Assembly: GCA_021927905.1 (NCBI GenBank)
Contig: BLLK01000022.1
Location: 1,984,001 to 2,048,000 of the forward strand
From: Chaetoceros tenuissimus
Taxonomy: Eukaryota > Bacillariophyta > Thalassiosirophyceae > Chaetocerotales > Chaetocerotaceae
Direction of reading: 5' to 3'
DNA: 64,000 bases
Positions 1 to 9,163 of the stretch are shown here, piece after piece; position 1 is the stretch's first letter; each line of letters starts with the position of its first letter. Below the pieces are notes generated by a model. That model worked only from the letters and a program-made list of their open reading frames with translations. It made no database searches and was not told the DNA's origin. Both the position numbers and the translations under genes were made by a program.

Positions 1-103
1 TGGCTTCTCATTATGCATAGCATCAAGGTAGTTCTCATTATAATAACAATCGAGTATTAATTATATCCTCATTCATTCAGCGTTGATATACAGTCAGTTT
101 ACA

Positions 104-633
104 ATGGGGATTTTCTTGAAGTCTGTACCTGTTAGATCGAGAAAGGAAATACGTGCTCGTAGATACAAAGATGAAGAGTACACAGTTGCTGATTTCGTTG
201 CAGAACTTGTTGAAGAGGCCGAAGTTCACAAGACAGAAATCAAAAAACGAAGTTACCAATTAGGCGAGCAAGTGATCAAAACATTCTATGAAGTACAAGA
301 AGGTCTCAACAGAAAACAGTCATTGAGAGAAGAGAGAGAAAAGATTCATTCACAACATGAAGTTTTGAAGTCAAGAGGAAAAAGAAGATATTTTACAAAG
401 GTGCAATTAGGGCCAAAGTCTAGTACCCGTTCTATCAAATCCTATGAAGATACCCCTGATACAAGTGATGAGGTTTCGGAGAAGGCTTACTACATTCATT
501 ACTCTCTACTGGATGAGAAACTGCACTTATGGTGTTTCAGAGGATGATGATACTTTTACCAATCGAACGGAAAAGAAGAGCAGAGGATAGTGAAACAAAA
601 ACAAGAGGAATAGGTAAGAAAGCTGAGGATTAA
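104..633 (+). CDS. Small basic protein, cluster member 1 (unknown function)
   Basis: I do not recognise a function. The start is the ATG at 104; the only earlier in-frame candidate is TTG. The preferred model is join(104..472, 541..633), removing a 68-nt intron (GTTTCG...TTTCAG). It gives 153 residues ending in a basic tail with Arg-Gly-Ile-Gly-Lys-Lys close to the C-terminus. Without splicing the frame stops at 547. The N-terminus is Met-x-Ile-Phe followed by a very basic stretch. An acidic patch and Tyr-Thr-Val-Ala-Asp-Phe follow at about residues 23-31, which resembles the start of the gene at 2657. The middle is charged and probably helical. There is no signal peptide or membrane segment. 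It looks like the first member of a local family of small Lys/Ser-rich proteins. Confidence 0.5.
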
Positions 634-1175
634 ATACAGAATACACCTTCACTAGGATAAGACTTTAGATTTCGAGTTCGTTTGGGAACATCTGCAAAAG
701 TGATAGAGTTAGTCAATTAGAAAATAATAAGTGTATGCATAGAACCAAGAGTATTACTCTTCCATAGATGCTTCAATGATTGCTGCGATAGTATTTTGAT
801 TATATCTATCTCATTATTCATCACGATATATCAATATTGTTGTTTGACGAGTCCAATAATCTCTTTGCCAAAAACAAAAGAATTCTGGAAAAAGAAAGAT
901 TTTCTAAAAATAAGGAAAGCTAAATTTGCAGATGAAGATGTCAATGACGTAGAGTAGTCTTGTCATGCTGTTTCAATGATGAGGTATTGAGTGAGTTAGT
1001 GAGTCAGTCTCATTTATCTTTTCATTTTCTATTATTTCAGTACCATCAACCAACAACCATCACACAAAAAGAACGCACAAACCACCTCGAGTATCACTGA
1101 ATTCCTCATATTCTATTCTATTTCGAAAGATGTGTGCTCCAACAATCGCTGACCCAAAAGGAAAGAGACAGACTG
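634..1175. other. Intergenic, no gene seen
   Basis: AT-rich spacer between cluster member 1 and the reductase gene. A TGACGT bZIP-type core lies near 946. An ATG at 1130 opens a 28-codon frame that stops before the reductase reading frame begins. It may be a short upstream ORF or the remains of an alternative N-terminus. Confidence 0.5.
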
Positions 1176-2285
1176 ATGAGGGTAAATCTGACTCTTCATG
1201 CGTACGTAACAAATAAGAAATGGATACTTAGAAAACGACCTGAAGGAATGTTCTGTGCTGATACAGATGTTGAATTAAAGACGGAAGAATTAAAACCACA
1301 CTCTCTGAAAAGTAATGAAGTAATGGTAGAGACACATGTTCTAAGTTGTGATGCATTCATTCGTACAATTTTAGATGAAGAGGCCTATCATGGCGTCGTT
1401 GAGATTGATGGTACATTACCTGCGATTGGATATGGAAAAGTCATCGCTGCTGGACCAGAGGCAAACTTAAAAGTAGGAACGATGGTTTCAGGAATGATGG
1501 GGGCACAAACACATACTGTTATCCAAGCAAACCAAGCTTTTAGAATGACGACGTTTCCTTTCATGAGTCCTACATCAAGCCTAGGATTGATGGGTCTTAC
1601 GAGTGGTCTCACGGCATATGTTGGATTGTTTTATGTATGCAAACGTCCAAGAAAAGGAGAAACTGTCGTTGTGACTGGTGCAGCTGGTGCTGTTGGAAGT
1701 ATTGCAGCTCAACTTGCAAAGAGTACAAAAGCCAGGGTCATTGGAGTAGCAGGCGGTGAAAAGAAATGTAATTTTCTCAAGGATGAGCTGGGTTTAGATG
1801 GTGCAATTGACTACAAGAATAAGCAAGCATCACTCGAAGAACAACTGGCGATTAACTGTCCAAATGGAATTGATTATATATACGATAATGTCGGTGGCTC
1901 AATCCTTGATTCATTACTAGATAAAATCAATCCCAAAGGACGTGTTGTCATATGTGGAGCCATTTCGCAGTATTCTGGCAATCTGAATAAAGGAAAGGTT
2001 CAAGGTCCTTCAAACTATCTCAAGCTTGCTGAGCGAGGTGCAGAAATGAAAGGATTCAACGTCATGCAGTACATGTGGAGGATCCCAATGGCCCTTTTTG
2101 GTATGTTTTTTATGTATATGCGGAATCAAGTGAAGATGACGGAGCATATTGAAGATGGAATCAGCAGCTTTCCAAACGCACTTCATAAAATGTTCAATGG
2201 AGGTCACATTGGAAAAATGCTAGTCGATGTAAATGGTAGTTTGAAGAATGAGAAGAATCCTGTCATCCAAAAGAAACAAGATTAG
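1176..2285 (+). CDS. Medium-chain reductase/dehydrogenase, prostaglandin/alkenal reductase type
   Basis: This is an NADPH-dependent medium-chain reductase of the leukotriene-B4 12-hydroxydehydrogenase/2-alkenal reductase group. Enzymes of this group reduce the C=C bond of reactive enals and enones in the cytosol. An N-terminal GroES-like half contains the family phrase Lys-Arg-Pro-Glu-Gly shortly after the start. The Rossmann half has Thr-Gly-Ala-Ala-Gly-Ala-Val-Gly as the dinucleotide loop, then an Asp-Asn-Val-Gly-Gly segment typical of the family. No structural or catalytic zinc ligands are seen, as expected. I chose the ATG at 1176; the frame is open further upstream but only with a GTG at 1134, and an out-of-frame ATG lies at 1130, so the true N-terminus could differ. 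The enzyme sits inside the basic-protein cluster but shares no sequence with it. Confidence 0.88.
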   Translation: MRVNLTLHAYVTNKKWILRKRPEGMFCADTDVELKTEELKPHSLKSNEVMVETHVLSCDAFIRTILDEEAYHGVVEIDGTLPAIGYGKVIAAGPEANLKVGTMVSGMMGAQTHTVIQANQAFRMTTFPFMSPTSSLGLMGLTSGLTAYVGLFYVCKRPRKGETVVVTGAAGAVGSIAAQLAKSTKARVIGVAGGEKKCNFLKDELGLDGAIDYKNKQASLEEQLAINCPNGIDYIYDNVGGSILDSLLDKINPKGRVVICGAISQYSGNLNKGKVQGPSNYLKLAERGAEMKGFNVMQYMWRIPMALFGMFFMYMRNQVKMTEHIEDGISSFPNALHKMFNGGHIGKMLVDVNGSLKNEKNPVIQKKQD

Positions 2286-2554
2286 AAGTTAATTAAAAAT
2301 ATAATGTAAAATTATTTGGCCAGAAACTCTACTCTATCCAATCAACTCTATCATTTGGTAAAATTTTTAATTGACAGAGGGTTTTCTCGTTCGTGCACTG
2401 TAAGGAGACTATTATTATGATCATTCATTTTAAAAACAGCGAAAGAGAATTAAAAAACTAAATTCCTAGAAACAGATTTCAATCTTGCAAAAATTGAGCT
2501 ATTGACACTGAAAAAGACAATCTTATCCCAACCGTTAAGTGAGTCTTTTTGAAA

Positions 2555-3427
2555 ATGTTGCAAACCATCGGGATTTGCAAAACTTGGGAACAAAAGGACT
2601 CTCAGATAGAATACACAAGAAAAGTAATCAAAAAAGAGTCTAGACTAAATCTTGATATGAAGATTTTTAAGAAAAAGCGGACAGGGAAAGATCCTGGAAA
2701 GTCCGTGCAGTTCAGGGATGATGATGACTACACGGTGACTGATTTCTTAACAGATTTTGAAGGTCATAAAGAGGATCTTCAAGAATGGGGACGAATAGTA
2801 AGAAGCTTTAGTATGTTTGAGGAGCATGGAGGACAGATTCACCAGTCTCGTTCAATTCATGGTGTGCAAAAAGGTATGAGTAAAAAGCGAAGCGATAACG
2901 AAAATACTCAAGAGGGAAAAGCCTTGTATAATTTGAGAAAGAAATTGATGAAAAAGAAAAATCTTCAAAAGAAGAAACAGAGACAATCCAAAGTTGAAAT
3001 TTCTAGGACCTATAGTAATCTTACTTCTAAAATGGAGAGAAAAGAAAGAGTAGGAACTGCATCTTTTGGAAGAACAAGATCAGATTCTTTTCTAGGTGAA
3101 GATGTGAAAGGAAGAACTATCGGAATCTACAATAAATCTCGAGAGGAAAGAAATCCAGCGTCTCTAGCAAGACACAACGCATATGATCAGAGGGACTCCC
3201 CTTTTTTGGAAGAACCTTGTTACTGTGGTACTTTGGAAGATACTTTGGAAGATACTTTGGATACTTTGGGGGATACATTGGAAGAATATCACAACAGCAT
3301 GGAAGCTGAAAGAATGCAGAGGAGAGAACAAATGCTGAAGGAGAAGACAAACATCAAGAGAGAGAAATTTAACAAGAAGGCCAAGAAGAAGACTCTTAAA
3401 AGAAACATTCGTAAAGGTTTGAAATAG
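2555..3427 (+). CDS. Lysine-rich basic protein, cluster member 2 (unknown function)
   Basis: I do not recognise a function. There is an ATG at 2555, and a second at 2657 whose product begins Met-Lys-Ile-Phe and then matches cluster member 1. A run of Asp is followed by Tyr-Thr-Val-Thr-Asp-Phe, where member 1 has Tyr-Thr-Val-Ala-Asp-Phe. By that comparison 2657 may be the real start (256 residues). The rest is Lys/Arg/Glu-rich, with a Lys-rich coiled-coil-like middle and a short tandem of Thr-Leu-Glu-Asp/Gly-Asp units encoded at about 3230-3285. The C-terminus is Arg-Lys-Gly-Leu-Lys, a motif repeated at the ends of neighbouring genes. No signal peptide or membrane segment is seen. Nuclear or matrix-like roles are possible but not shown. 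Confidence 0.7.
   Translation: MLQTIGICKTWEQKDSQIEYTRKVIKKESRLNLDMKIFKKKRTGKDPGKSVQFRDDDDYTVTDFLTDFEGHKEDLQEWGRIVRSFSMFEEHGGQIHQSRSIHGVQKGMSKKRSDNENTQEGKALYNLRKKLMKKKNLQKKKQRQSKVEISRTYSNLTSKMERKERVGTASFGRTRSDSFLGEDVKGRTIGIYNKSREERNPASLARHNAYDQRDSPFLEEPCYCGTLEDTLEDTLDTLGDTLEEYHNSMEAERMQRREQMLKEKTNIKREKFNKKAKKKTLKRNIRKGLK
3230..3285 (+). repeat. Degenerate 12-15 bp tandem repeat inside cluster member 2
   Basis: The unit ACTTTGGAAGAT and variants recurs four to five times. It encodes Asp-Thr-Leu-Glu/Gly repeats and is a likely site of length change within the gene. Confidence 0.7.
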
Positions 3428-4086
3428 ATTGTAGAGAGGAGAGGGATACTATCTATGTACGATCCTGGAACATATGAAAAGATCACGAATGAGGGTATGT
3501 AAAGATAGCTTTTGCTCAAGTGTAAGATACGTTATAATATAAGTTGTATAAAAGCAATCGTTTTGAAAATAGAAAATCATAAATTACATCAAATGTCTTG
3601 TTTTTTATATCAAGTGAGTGAAATACATAATGGTATGCAAAACAATGATGTAAATTCTGTACTGGGTGAAAATGCAAGGTAAAAGCGAAGTTTCTGCGTT
3701 TATGATTATCATACCTCCTATATCTAAGAATCTAAAAAATACCTTGTCCATATGTTATGTAGATGATTCCAATGGGAATGTAGATCAAAAAAAAATTAAG
3801 ACTACGAGAACTGAAAAACTAAAAAATTTCAAATTAAAACGGACTAGATGTGGGATTGATTTCCGTTGGCCAGATGTAAATCACAACGGATAATATTACA
3901 TTATTTTAGTCATACAATAGGCCTAAAAACCGACAGCCGTTCTTAATTAAATAGATAAAAAATGAGGATGACCTGCTAAAATCTGTTCTTCTCGTGAACG
4001 GAAAAAAAGTAAAGCATTCTTCACACATCACTTCCTCTAATTGTTTCAACCATTTACAAAAGTACAAGTTAAAAAGAAGTAGAAAG
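3428..4086. other. Intergenic region with five CCGTT/AACGG motifs
   Basis: This 659-bp spacer separates cluster members 2 and 3. A 75-codon ATG frame at 3666..3893 has no recognisable features and I do not call it a gene. Copies of CCGTT or AACGG occur at about 3838, 3863, 3885, 3937 and 3997, just upstream of member 3. This pentamer is the core of MYB-type (MSA-like) binding sites. Related copies precede other cluster members (2532, 5733, 5802, 7591, 8337, 8347). Function is inferred only from motif identity and clustering. Confidence 0.4.
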
Positions 4087-5490
4087 ATGTTTGGTATACT
4101 TCGTGGAAATAAGAAAAAGAAGAGCTATAGGAAAAGCACTGCCTCTGTTTACTCAATGGAGGAGGATGTCCCATGCTTTTTGCCAGAAGATTTTAATTTC
4201 CAGAAGAACAGAGAAGGGAAATACGTTTTCGATGGGGAAGGGTTTCAGGAAGATATGGAAGGCATCTTGGATGTTCTACAGTGCCAAGGTGATTATGATG
4301 ATGAAACTGTAAATACAAGAAGAACCAAGAGCAAGAGCAGTAAAAGCGTCACCCAAAACAAGAATGTTGATCTAACTCTGGAATCTCCAACGGATCTGGT
4401 ACGTAGTCTTTCCAATGTAATCATGGGAGTGGAGAGTGACGATGGAAATACTTTAGAAACTTATGATTACAGCACAAAGAAGAATAAGAAATTCTCAAAG
4501 TGGAATATGTTTCGCAAGAGGAAGAATAAGATCGACGAAGAATCAGTGATGAGCGAGGATAGAGAAGACGGCTTTTCCAAAATTATCTCCGATCTTTCAT
4601 TTGGTGCGATCAATACTTCGCGTTTTATGAAGGATGACTCCGACGATGATTATACAGAGGAGGAAGAATCAATCATTTCCAGACAAAAATCAGCATACTC
4701 CAAAGGAATGACTCGATCCTCTCCATCAGTCAAGAGAAGTGTAGTCAGTAGAGCTGCTTCTCCCCACAGACCAAGATTGAACACTGCGCCAAGCCGCATT
4801 TCATCTAGAGCACAGAGCTCAATAGCAAAAAGCTCTCTCGGTATGAGAAGTGCAGCTTCTGTTGTATCTAGAAAGAGCTATTTGTCACGAGCAACATATA
4901 AGTCGAGAATGTCAAGGAAAACATCACATTCTACCAAGGTTAAGGGTCCTGTTGAAAAGCCTGTGGTTGCAAAGAATACAGCTCCCTCTGTAAATATTGT
5001 TCAAGGTCTAAACACTAGAAAGCAATATCTTCCTTCACCATTTGCAAAGAAGGAAGTTGCTAAACCAGATGAATTTGTAATTGCAATCAGTGACGATGGA
5101 GATAAGGAGAATGACAACATCTCGATTCTCACTGATGATCCAAAACTAACAGAGAGTGCCAAGAAAAAGCTTGAAAAAAGTTCTGTACCCAACCTGGGAT
5201 CGTGGGGTTTCAGCAGATCTTCTGATAACCATTCAACTGCTCTTAGTTACAAGAATCCAAAACATCGCATGGTTCAGAAAAGTATGCAAAAAGCAAGGAC
5301 AAGAATGGAGTATGCTGAAAATTACCTTGAGTCTTTGCCAAAAAATTCTTTCAAGGAAGACGAGAAGCGCAAGAACAGGTCTTTAGCAAAGAACAAGTAT
5401 GCTGATGAGACTAGCGTCGTTGTCACTACGAGATCAAGTCAAGGTAGAGTTGTGAAGAATATGGTGTCTTTGAAGAGTGGTCTAAGATGA
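4087..5490 (+). CDS. Ser/Lys-rich basic protein, cluster member 3 (unknown function)
   Basis: I do not recognise a function. Translation from the ATG at 4087 gives 467 residues; the open frame extends upstream but only with a GTG at 3994. The protein starts with a short hydrophobic patch and a Lys run. It continues with acidic stretches containing Asp-Asp-Asp-Tyr, then a Ser/Arg-rich central segment with many Ser-Arg and Arg-Ser pairs. The end is Leu-Lys-Ser-Gly-Leu-Arg, matching the basic C-terminal motif of members 2, 4 and 5. No transmembrane segment or signal peptide is present. The composition suggests a disordered, heavily phosphorylated protein, possibly nuclear, though this is only composition-based. 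It is preceded by the cluster of CCGTT/AACGG motifs. Confidence 0.75.
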   Translation: MFGILRGNKKKKSYRKSTASVYSMEEDVPCFLPEDFNFQKNREGKYVFDGEGFQEDMEGILDVLQCQGDYDDETVNTRRTKSKSSKSVTQNKNVDLTLESPTDLVRSLSNVIMGVESDDGNTLETYDYSTKKNKKFSKWNMFRKRKNKIDEESVMSEDREDGFSKIISDLSFGAINTSRFMKDDSDDDYTEEEESIISRQKSAYSKGMTRSSPSVKRSVVSRAASPHRPRLNTAPSRISSRAQSSIAKSSLGMRSAASVVSRKSYLSRATYKSRMSRKTSHSTKVKGPVEKPVVAKNTAPSVNIVQGLNTRKQYLPSPFAKKEVAKPDEFVIAISDDGDKENDNISILTDDPKLTESAKKKLEKSSVPNLGSWGFSRSSDNHSTALSYKNPKHRMVQKSMQKARTRMEYAENYLESLPKNSFKEDEKRKNRSLAKNKYADETSVVVTTRSSQGRVVKNMVSLKSGLR

Positions 5491-6019
5491 AGATGATTAG
5501 TAGGGTATGTAAAGTGAATAATTAAAGATTTAAATGCATATTATATTTTTAATTTTATTGTCTATTTTAAAAATCGTTGCGTTGCATTGGATTTTTAGAT
5601 GATTTCGACCTGATTGCATACATAAATATAGACATGGGCATATCAACTAGTTGCAACTACAAAAATATCGTTTATAATAGCATAAGTACAAGGATTCTAT
5701 TGATGAAATTGTATTCAAAACTTTTTCTGAATCCGTTTTGATGGGACTGGAAGTAGTTCGCAGGAGGAAAAGGAAAATCTACTTTTTTCTAATTTCATAA
5801 TCCGTTGGGATGGCCAAAATTCTGATAAATATGGCTATTTTGATTTATACGACAAAAGGGTTTTTGAAATTGTCGTCGGTTGAAGATTGTGTTTTGTCAA
5901 CAGATTTTCGTTCCTCATTGATCTGGATGTTTGCACATCAGCCAATGTCTTGACGTGAAGTAGACTGTTCATTACCTCTTTACTTGAAAAAATATAAATC
6001 TTTCTTTCATAGCTCAACT
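5491..6019. other. Intergenic, CCGTT motifs
   Basis: This 529-bp spacer has no convincing gene. Two CCGTT motifs (5733 and 5802) precede cluster member 4; the second is a CCGTTGG heptamer also found at 3863 and 7591. Confidence 0.4.
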
Positions 6020-6394
6020 ATGCTTGAAATTATCAGTAATCTCATTAGCACTAGCAAAAGCAATGATCAAGCAAGTGCTCAAGAATCCTACAAAACAGCT
6101 TCTGATTCGATGTCTGCGGACTCTTCATATTTTTCCTCTGGTTGTAACATAAACATAGGTGGAATGCTTACTGATGCATTTTCAACAATCATGAGCACTG
6201 GAGATGATTTCGAAGAGGAGTATGACGAAGACTATGATGCTCACAATTTGATAGGAACAGAAATAATAATACGAAAAGAGAGGAAATGGTTCGGCAGAAG
6301 ACGCAGTACTAAAGGGCAAGTCAATATGATTCGATTGAATAGCAATGTATCTTCAGGTGTGAAGAGAATGAAATTAACGAAGGGATTGAAATAA
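6020..6394 (+). CDS. Small acidic/basic protein, cluster member 4 (unknown function)
   Basis: The frame begins at ATG 6020 (124 residues); the upstream extension has only a TTG. A Ser-rich N-terminal half precedes an acidic Asp/Glu/Tyr segment, then a basic tail ending in Lys-Leu-Thr-Lys-Gly-Leu-Lys. That C-terminus is nearly identical in character to member 2 (Arg-Lys-Gly-Leu-Lys) and member 3 (Lys-Ser-Gly-Leu-Arg). The segment before it (Val-Lys-Arg-Met) also resembles the Val-Lys-Asn-Met of member 3. No signal peptide or membrane segment is seen. Function unknown; it looks like a short paralogue of member 3. Confidence 0.65.
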   Translation: MLEIISNLISTSKSNDQASAQESYKTASDSMSADSSYFSSGCNINIGGMLTDAFSTIMSTGDDFEEEYDEDYDAHNLIGTEIIIRKERKWFGRRRSTKGQVNMIRLNSNVSSGVKRMKLTKGLK

Positions 6395-6567
6395 AAATAT
6401 TGAAGATCTTCTCTTCGAAAGATTTGAGAACAAAAGATGATGGTAGAACGTAGATCAAGAATAATACTAAGTAATTATCCTTGTCCGTGGATGGCAGAAT
6501 GGAATGGACGTGTTAAGAAGTATGAATCATAAGTTTTTGTAACATAGATATATGCTATTTATCAAAG

Positions 6568-6570
<3 letters not shown>

Positions 6571-6613
<43 letters not shown>

Positions 6614-6614
6614 T
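6571..6614. repeat. (AT)n microsatellite
   Basis: A run of about 18 perfect AT units followed by an interrupted ACATATAT. It lies between the converging genes at 6020 and 7444. Confidence 0.95.
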
Positions 6615-6790
6615 CCAATATACTCTTTGTAATGACCATTGTATGAAATGTATAATTTTATATTCACTACTTTATTTCGTACCTTGAAATACCTGGATTT
6701 CATCGCCCCGAGGAGAATCCACTTTTGAAATTATTTTCTTAGATAGTCTCGCAAAACCAATATAAGACGCCTTCACCATTTTCATCGTGT

Positions 6791-7444
6791 TTAATTTCTT
6801 GATTTAATTCCCCGTTGCATGTGTTTCGTAAATGACGATCTTCTGGCTTGCTTTGATTTCTTTACATCTGAAAGTGTTGTAAAAGACCTCTGCTTGGTCA
6901 AGCCATGTGTTTGATTCAGATTGAACGATGAATCCATCTTTGTACGTGAGTTGACTTTCACCAAAGTGTATCCATCTTTGATTGCTTTGTTACTAGTCTT
7001 GTTCTTTGACTTCTTTGATTTCTTTTCTTTTCGTAGTCCCAGTTTCATGTTACCTGTTTTCATTGATGATTTTCCGTTTTTGTTTCCTGCTTTTTCAGTG
7101 CTACTGTTTGATACAGCACTTCTTGTAGTACCACTGTTGAGAGTTTGATCGGAGGTTTTGACAGTACCGTCTGTGGTATCGTCTAGAAAGGTTTTGGATA
7201 TGGTTCTTCTCAATTCAACAACATCATTTCCCAAAGGATCGAGGATATCATCACGAAGTGCCTCCCCAATGTAATTGAACTCATCAAATTCCCAATTGGT
7301 GATGGAAGAGTTGTCAGTGTTACTAGTTGCCTGATTACTGTTCTTTCTGCGCTTCAGGATTCCCCTGCTTGTTGGCTCAGTGGCTTGATCTTGACTTTGT
7401 GCACCATACGCTGCACAGCATGATTGAAGGAAGGTTTGCAACAT
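6791..7444 (-). CDS. Lysine/serine-rich basic protein, cluster member 5 (unknown function)
   Basis: This 217-residue protein reads from the ATG at 7444. It has a Cys-Cys near the N-terminus, an acidic middle with a Leu-Arg-Arg-Thr-Ile-Ser phosphorylation-like site, and a strongly Lys-rich segment. The tail is His-Met-Gln-Arg-Gly-Ile-Lys-Ser-Arg-Asn, a variant of the basic Gly-hydrophobic-basic C-terminus of members 2-4. It is on the opposite strand, convergent with member 4. No membrane segment or signal peptide is seen. Function unknown. Confidence 0.7.
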   Translation of the reverse strand: MLQTFLQSCCAAYGAQSQDQATEPTSRGILKRRKNSNQATSNTDNSSITNWEFDEFNYIGEALRDDILDPLGNDVVELRRTISKTFLDDTTDGTVKTSDQTLNSGTTRSAVSNSSTEKAGNKNGKSSMKTGNMKLGLRKEKKSKKSKNKTSNKAIKDGYTLVKVNSRTKMDSSFNLNQTHGLTKQRSFTTLSDVKKSKQARRSSFTKHMQRGIKSRN

Positions 7445-8480
7445 GATCCTCTATTGATGTTCAGCTTGATGTGGGAAAACGTATACTTGTGGTTTAAGTT
7501 TGTATTGCGATGTATTGAAAATAATCACATCAATGTATGTTGTGGGATTCAACGCACCAACTTAGAATAAAATTTTTTGTTTTTTATCAACCGTTGGACT
7601 TTTGCTGAATGGATTGACTTTTGCTTAAAGGGCAATCCATTAAGTTACACATATTTAGCTCATCAATAATCTATATTAGCTATTATTCTCACGTTCTTCA
7701 TCGCCGAAAATTGGTTCTCATTCTTTCTTTATGAGTGAAGGTGGGACTGGTAAAACTTACGTAGGTACTGCAAATGTGTCATATTTTCGTACCATAGATC
7801 CTTGTTTCCTACGAAATGAAAATGCATCAGAAATTGGAAATGATTACAATTCAAATGTAAATATTTTGGAGGCGCGTTCCAATATAGCTGAAAATATGAA
7901 AGAAAACCTGGCGACAAATGTTTTTGAGGAGATGTTTTTTATAAGTGTTCTACTAGGCAGGATCTTAGCTGCATACTAGTTGTCCACTGTTATATCATTA
8001 TTTTGAGGATGGAGATTCAAATGAATTTGGAGATGATAATTGGTAATCCTACTTTCTTCTCTATTAGCTACTCATGATTTTTAATGGGCAAAAATCTAGA
8101 AATTTGACTGATCCGATTTTTCCTTTTTCTATATTTCGTGTCCAAATTGAAAATATGAAAATACAAGATTCTCAAATCACATTTGAAGAATTTGGAATGA
8201 ATGAATCTGTAAATTTAGTACTAAAGAAGTCTAAAGATAGGAATTTGGGAGATAATTTTAGTTAGCACATGGTGGGAAGGTTCACATCTACGGTTAAGTA
8301 TTTTGTCTGAAAATGTCAATTAGCGTCCGTTAGATGACGGAGCGTGAACGGTTGGCGTTCAGGTTTGTCCGGAAGTGAGGAATGCACCGGAAAATCAAGA
8401 AATCTGAAGAACACTTTCAACATAGTTGCCATCACATATTGGATTAGCAAATTTACAGATTGACTCTCTGAACCAGCAAA
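7445..8480. other. Intergenic, divergent promoter region of cluster members 5 and 6
   Basis: Just over 1 kb. Two short ATG frames (7731..7979 and 8074..8265) have no recognisable domain and unremarkable composition, so I do not call them genes. A CCGTTGG heptamer lies at 7591, upstream of member 5. CCGTT (8337) and AACGG (8347) lie within 15 bp of each other upstream of member 6. Confidence 0.4.
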
Positions 8481-9068
8481 ATGCCCTCTAGAGGCAATGG
8501 TTTCCTCGGTAGATTTGGTCAGCAAAAGAAGAACAAGAATGGTCTCCTCAACATGATGAAGAAGAAAGAGAAAAAGCAAACGGAGATGTTAAGCTTCTCA
8601 AGTTTAGCTCCTTGGTTTGGCTGTGGTGTAGTTGATACAACTACAGATAGTGATGATAAGCTATATCATCGAAAGAGCATAAGATCAAAAAGTAGGGGGA
8701 AAGGTCAAAGACGGAGTCGCAGTCGAAGTAATAGATCAAGCAGAGGATTGAAGGTGGTGTCTTCTAAAAAATATGAAAGTCGGCATGTATCAAATACAAG
8801 AGATCGTTCTCCCGCAAAAAGAATTGGACAAGCTTTTCAATGTGGAGAAATAGATATTGACACTCGTAATGTTGTTGCAAAACATTTGCAATGCGCAAAC
8901 GTCCCGTACTACAGTGATGAGGAAGGCAAGTCTGACGATTATCTGTATTCGTCAGGAAGTGAATCGAGCGCTGATTATAGCTGGAATAGTCCGCCAGTTG
9001 TAGATCTCAAGAAATACAAGGTTTATAGAGGAACAGTTCGAAGATCTGATCCTCACTATCTCTCTTAG
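8481..9068 (+). CDS. Basic Ser/Arg-rich protein, cluster member 6 (unknown function)
   Basis: This 195-residue protein starts at ATG 8481. The N-terminus is Gly/Phe/Lys-rich, with a Lys run reminiscent of member 3. Next comes a short hydrophobic Cys-containing patch, an Arg-Ser repeat segment (Ser-Arg-Ser-Arg type), and an acidic/Tyr-Ser C-terminal half. It lacks the Lys-Gly-Leu-Lys tail, so its membership of the family rests on position, N-terminal composition and the upstream CCGTT motifs. No signal peptide is seen. Function unknown. Confidence 0.65.
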   Translation: MPSRGNGFLGRFGQQKKNKNGLLNMMKKKEKKQTEMLSFSSLAPWFGCGVVDTTTDSDDKLYHRKSIRSKSRGKGQRRSRSRSNRSSRGLKVVSSKKYESRHVSNTRDRSPAKRIGQAFQCGEIDIDTRNVVAKHLQCANVPYYSDEEGKSDDYLYSSGSESSADYSWNSPPVVDLKKYKVYRGTVRRSDPHYLS

Positions 9069-9163
9069 GCTGAAGTTTTTCATAAGATAACGAAGTTAAT
9101 ATTGAAGTTTAATAGTAAATGAAAGTTTGTTTATTGTATACACTATCTGTACTGATAGAATAT

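Noticed and set aside
1130-1216. ATG 1130 frame as the true N-terminus of the reductase
   Set aside because: It stops at 1216 and no splice pair of usable length restores the reductase frame.
3666-3893. 75-codon plus-strand frame
   Set aside because: No domain, no similarity to the neighbouring family, and it overlaps the motif-rich promoter region.
7731-8265. Two short plus-strand frames (82 and 63 codons)
   Set aside because: Composition is like noncoding DNA, and no splice path joins them convincingly.
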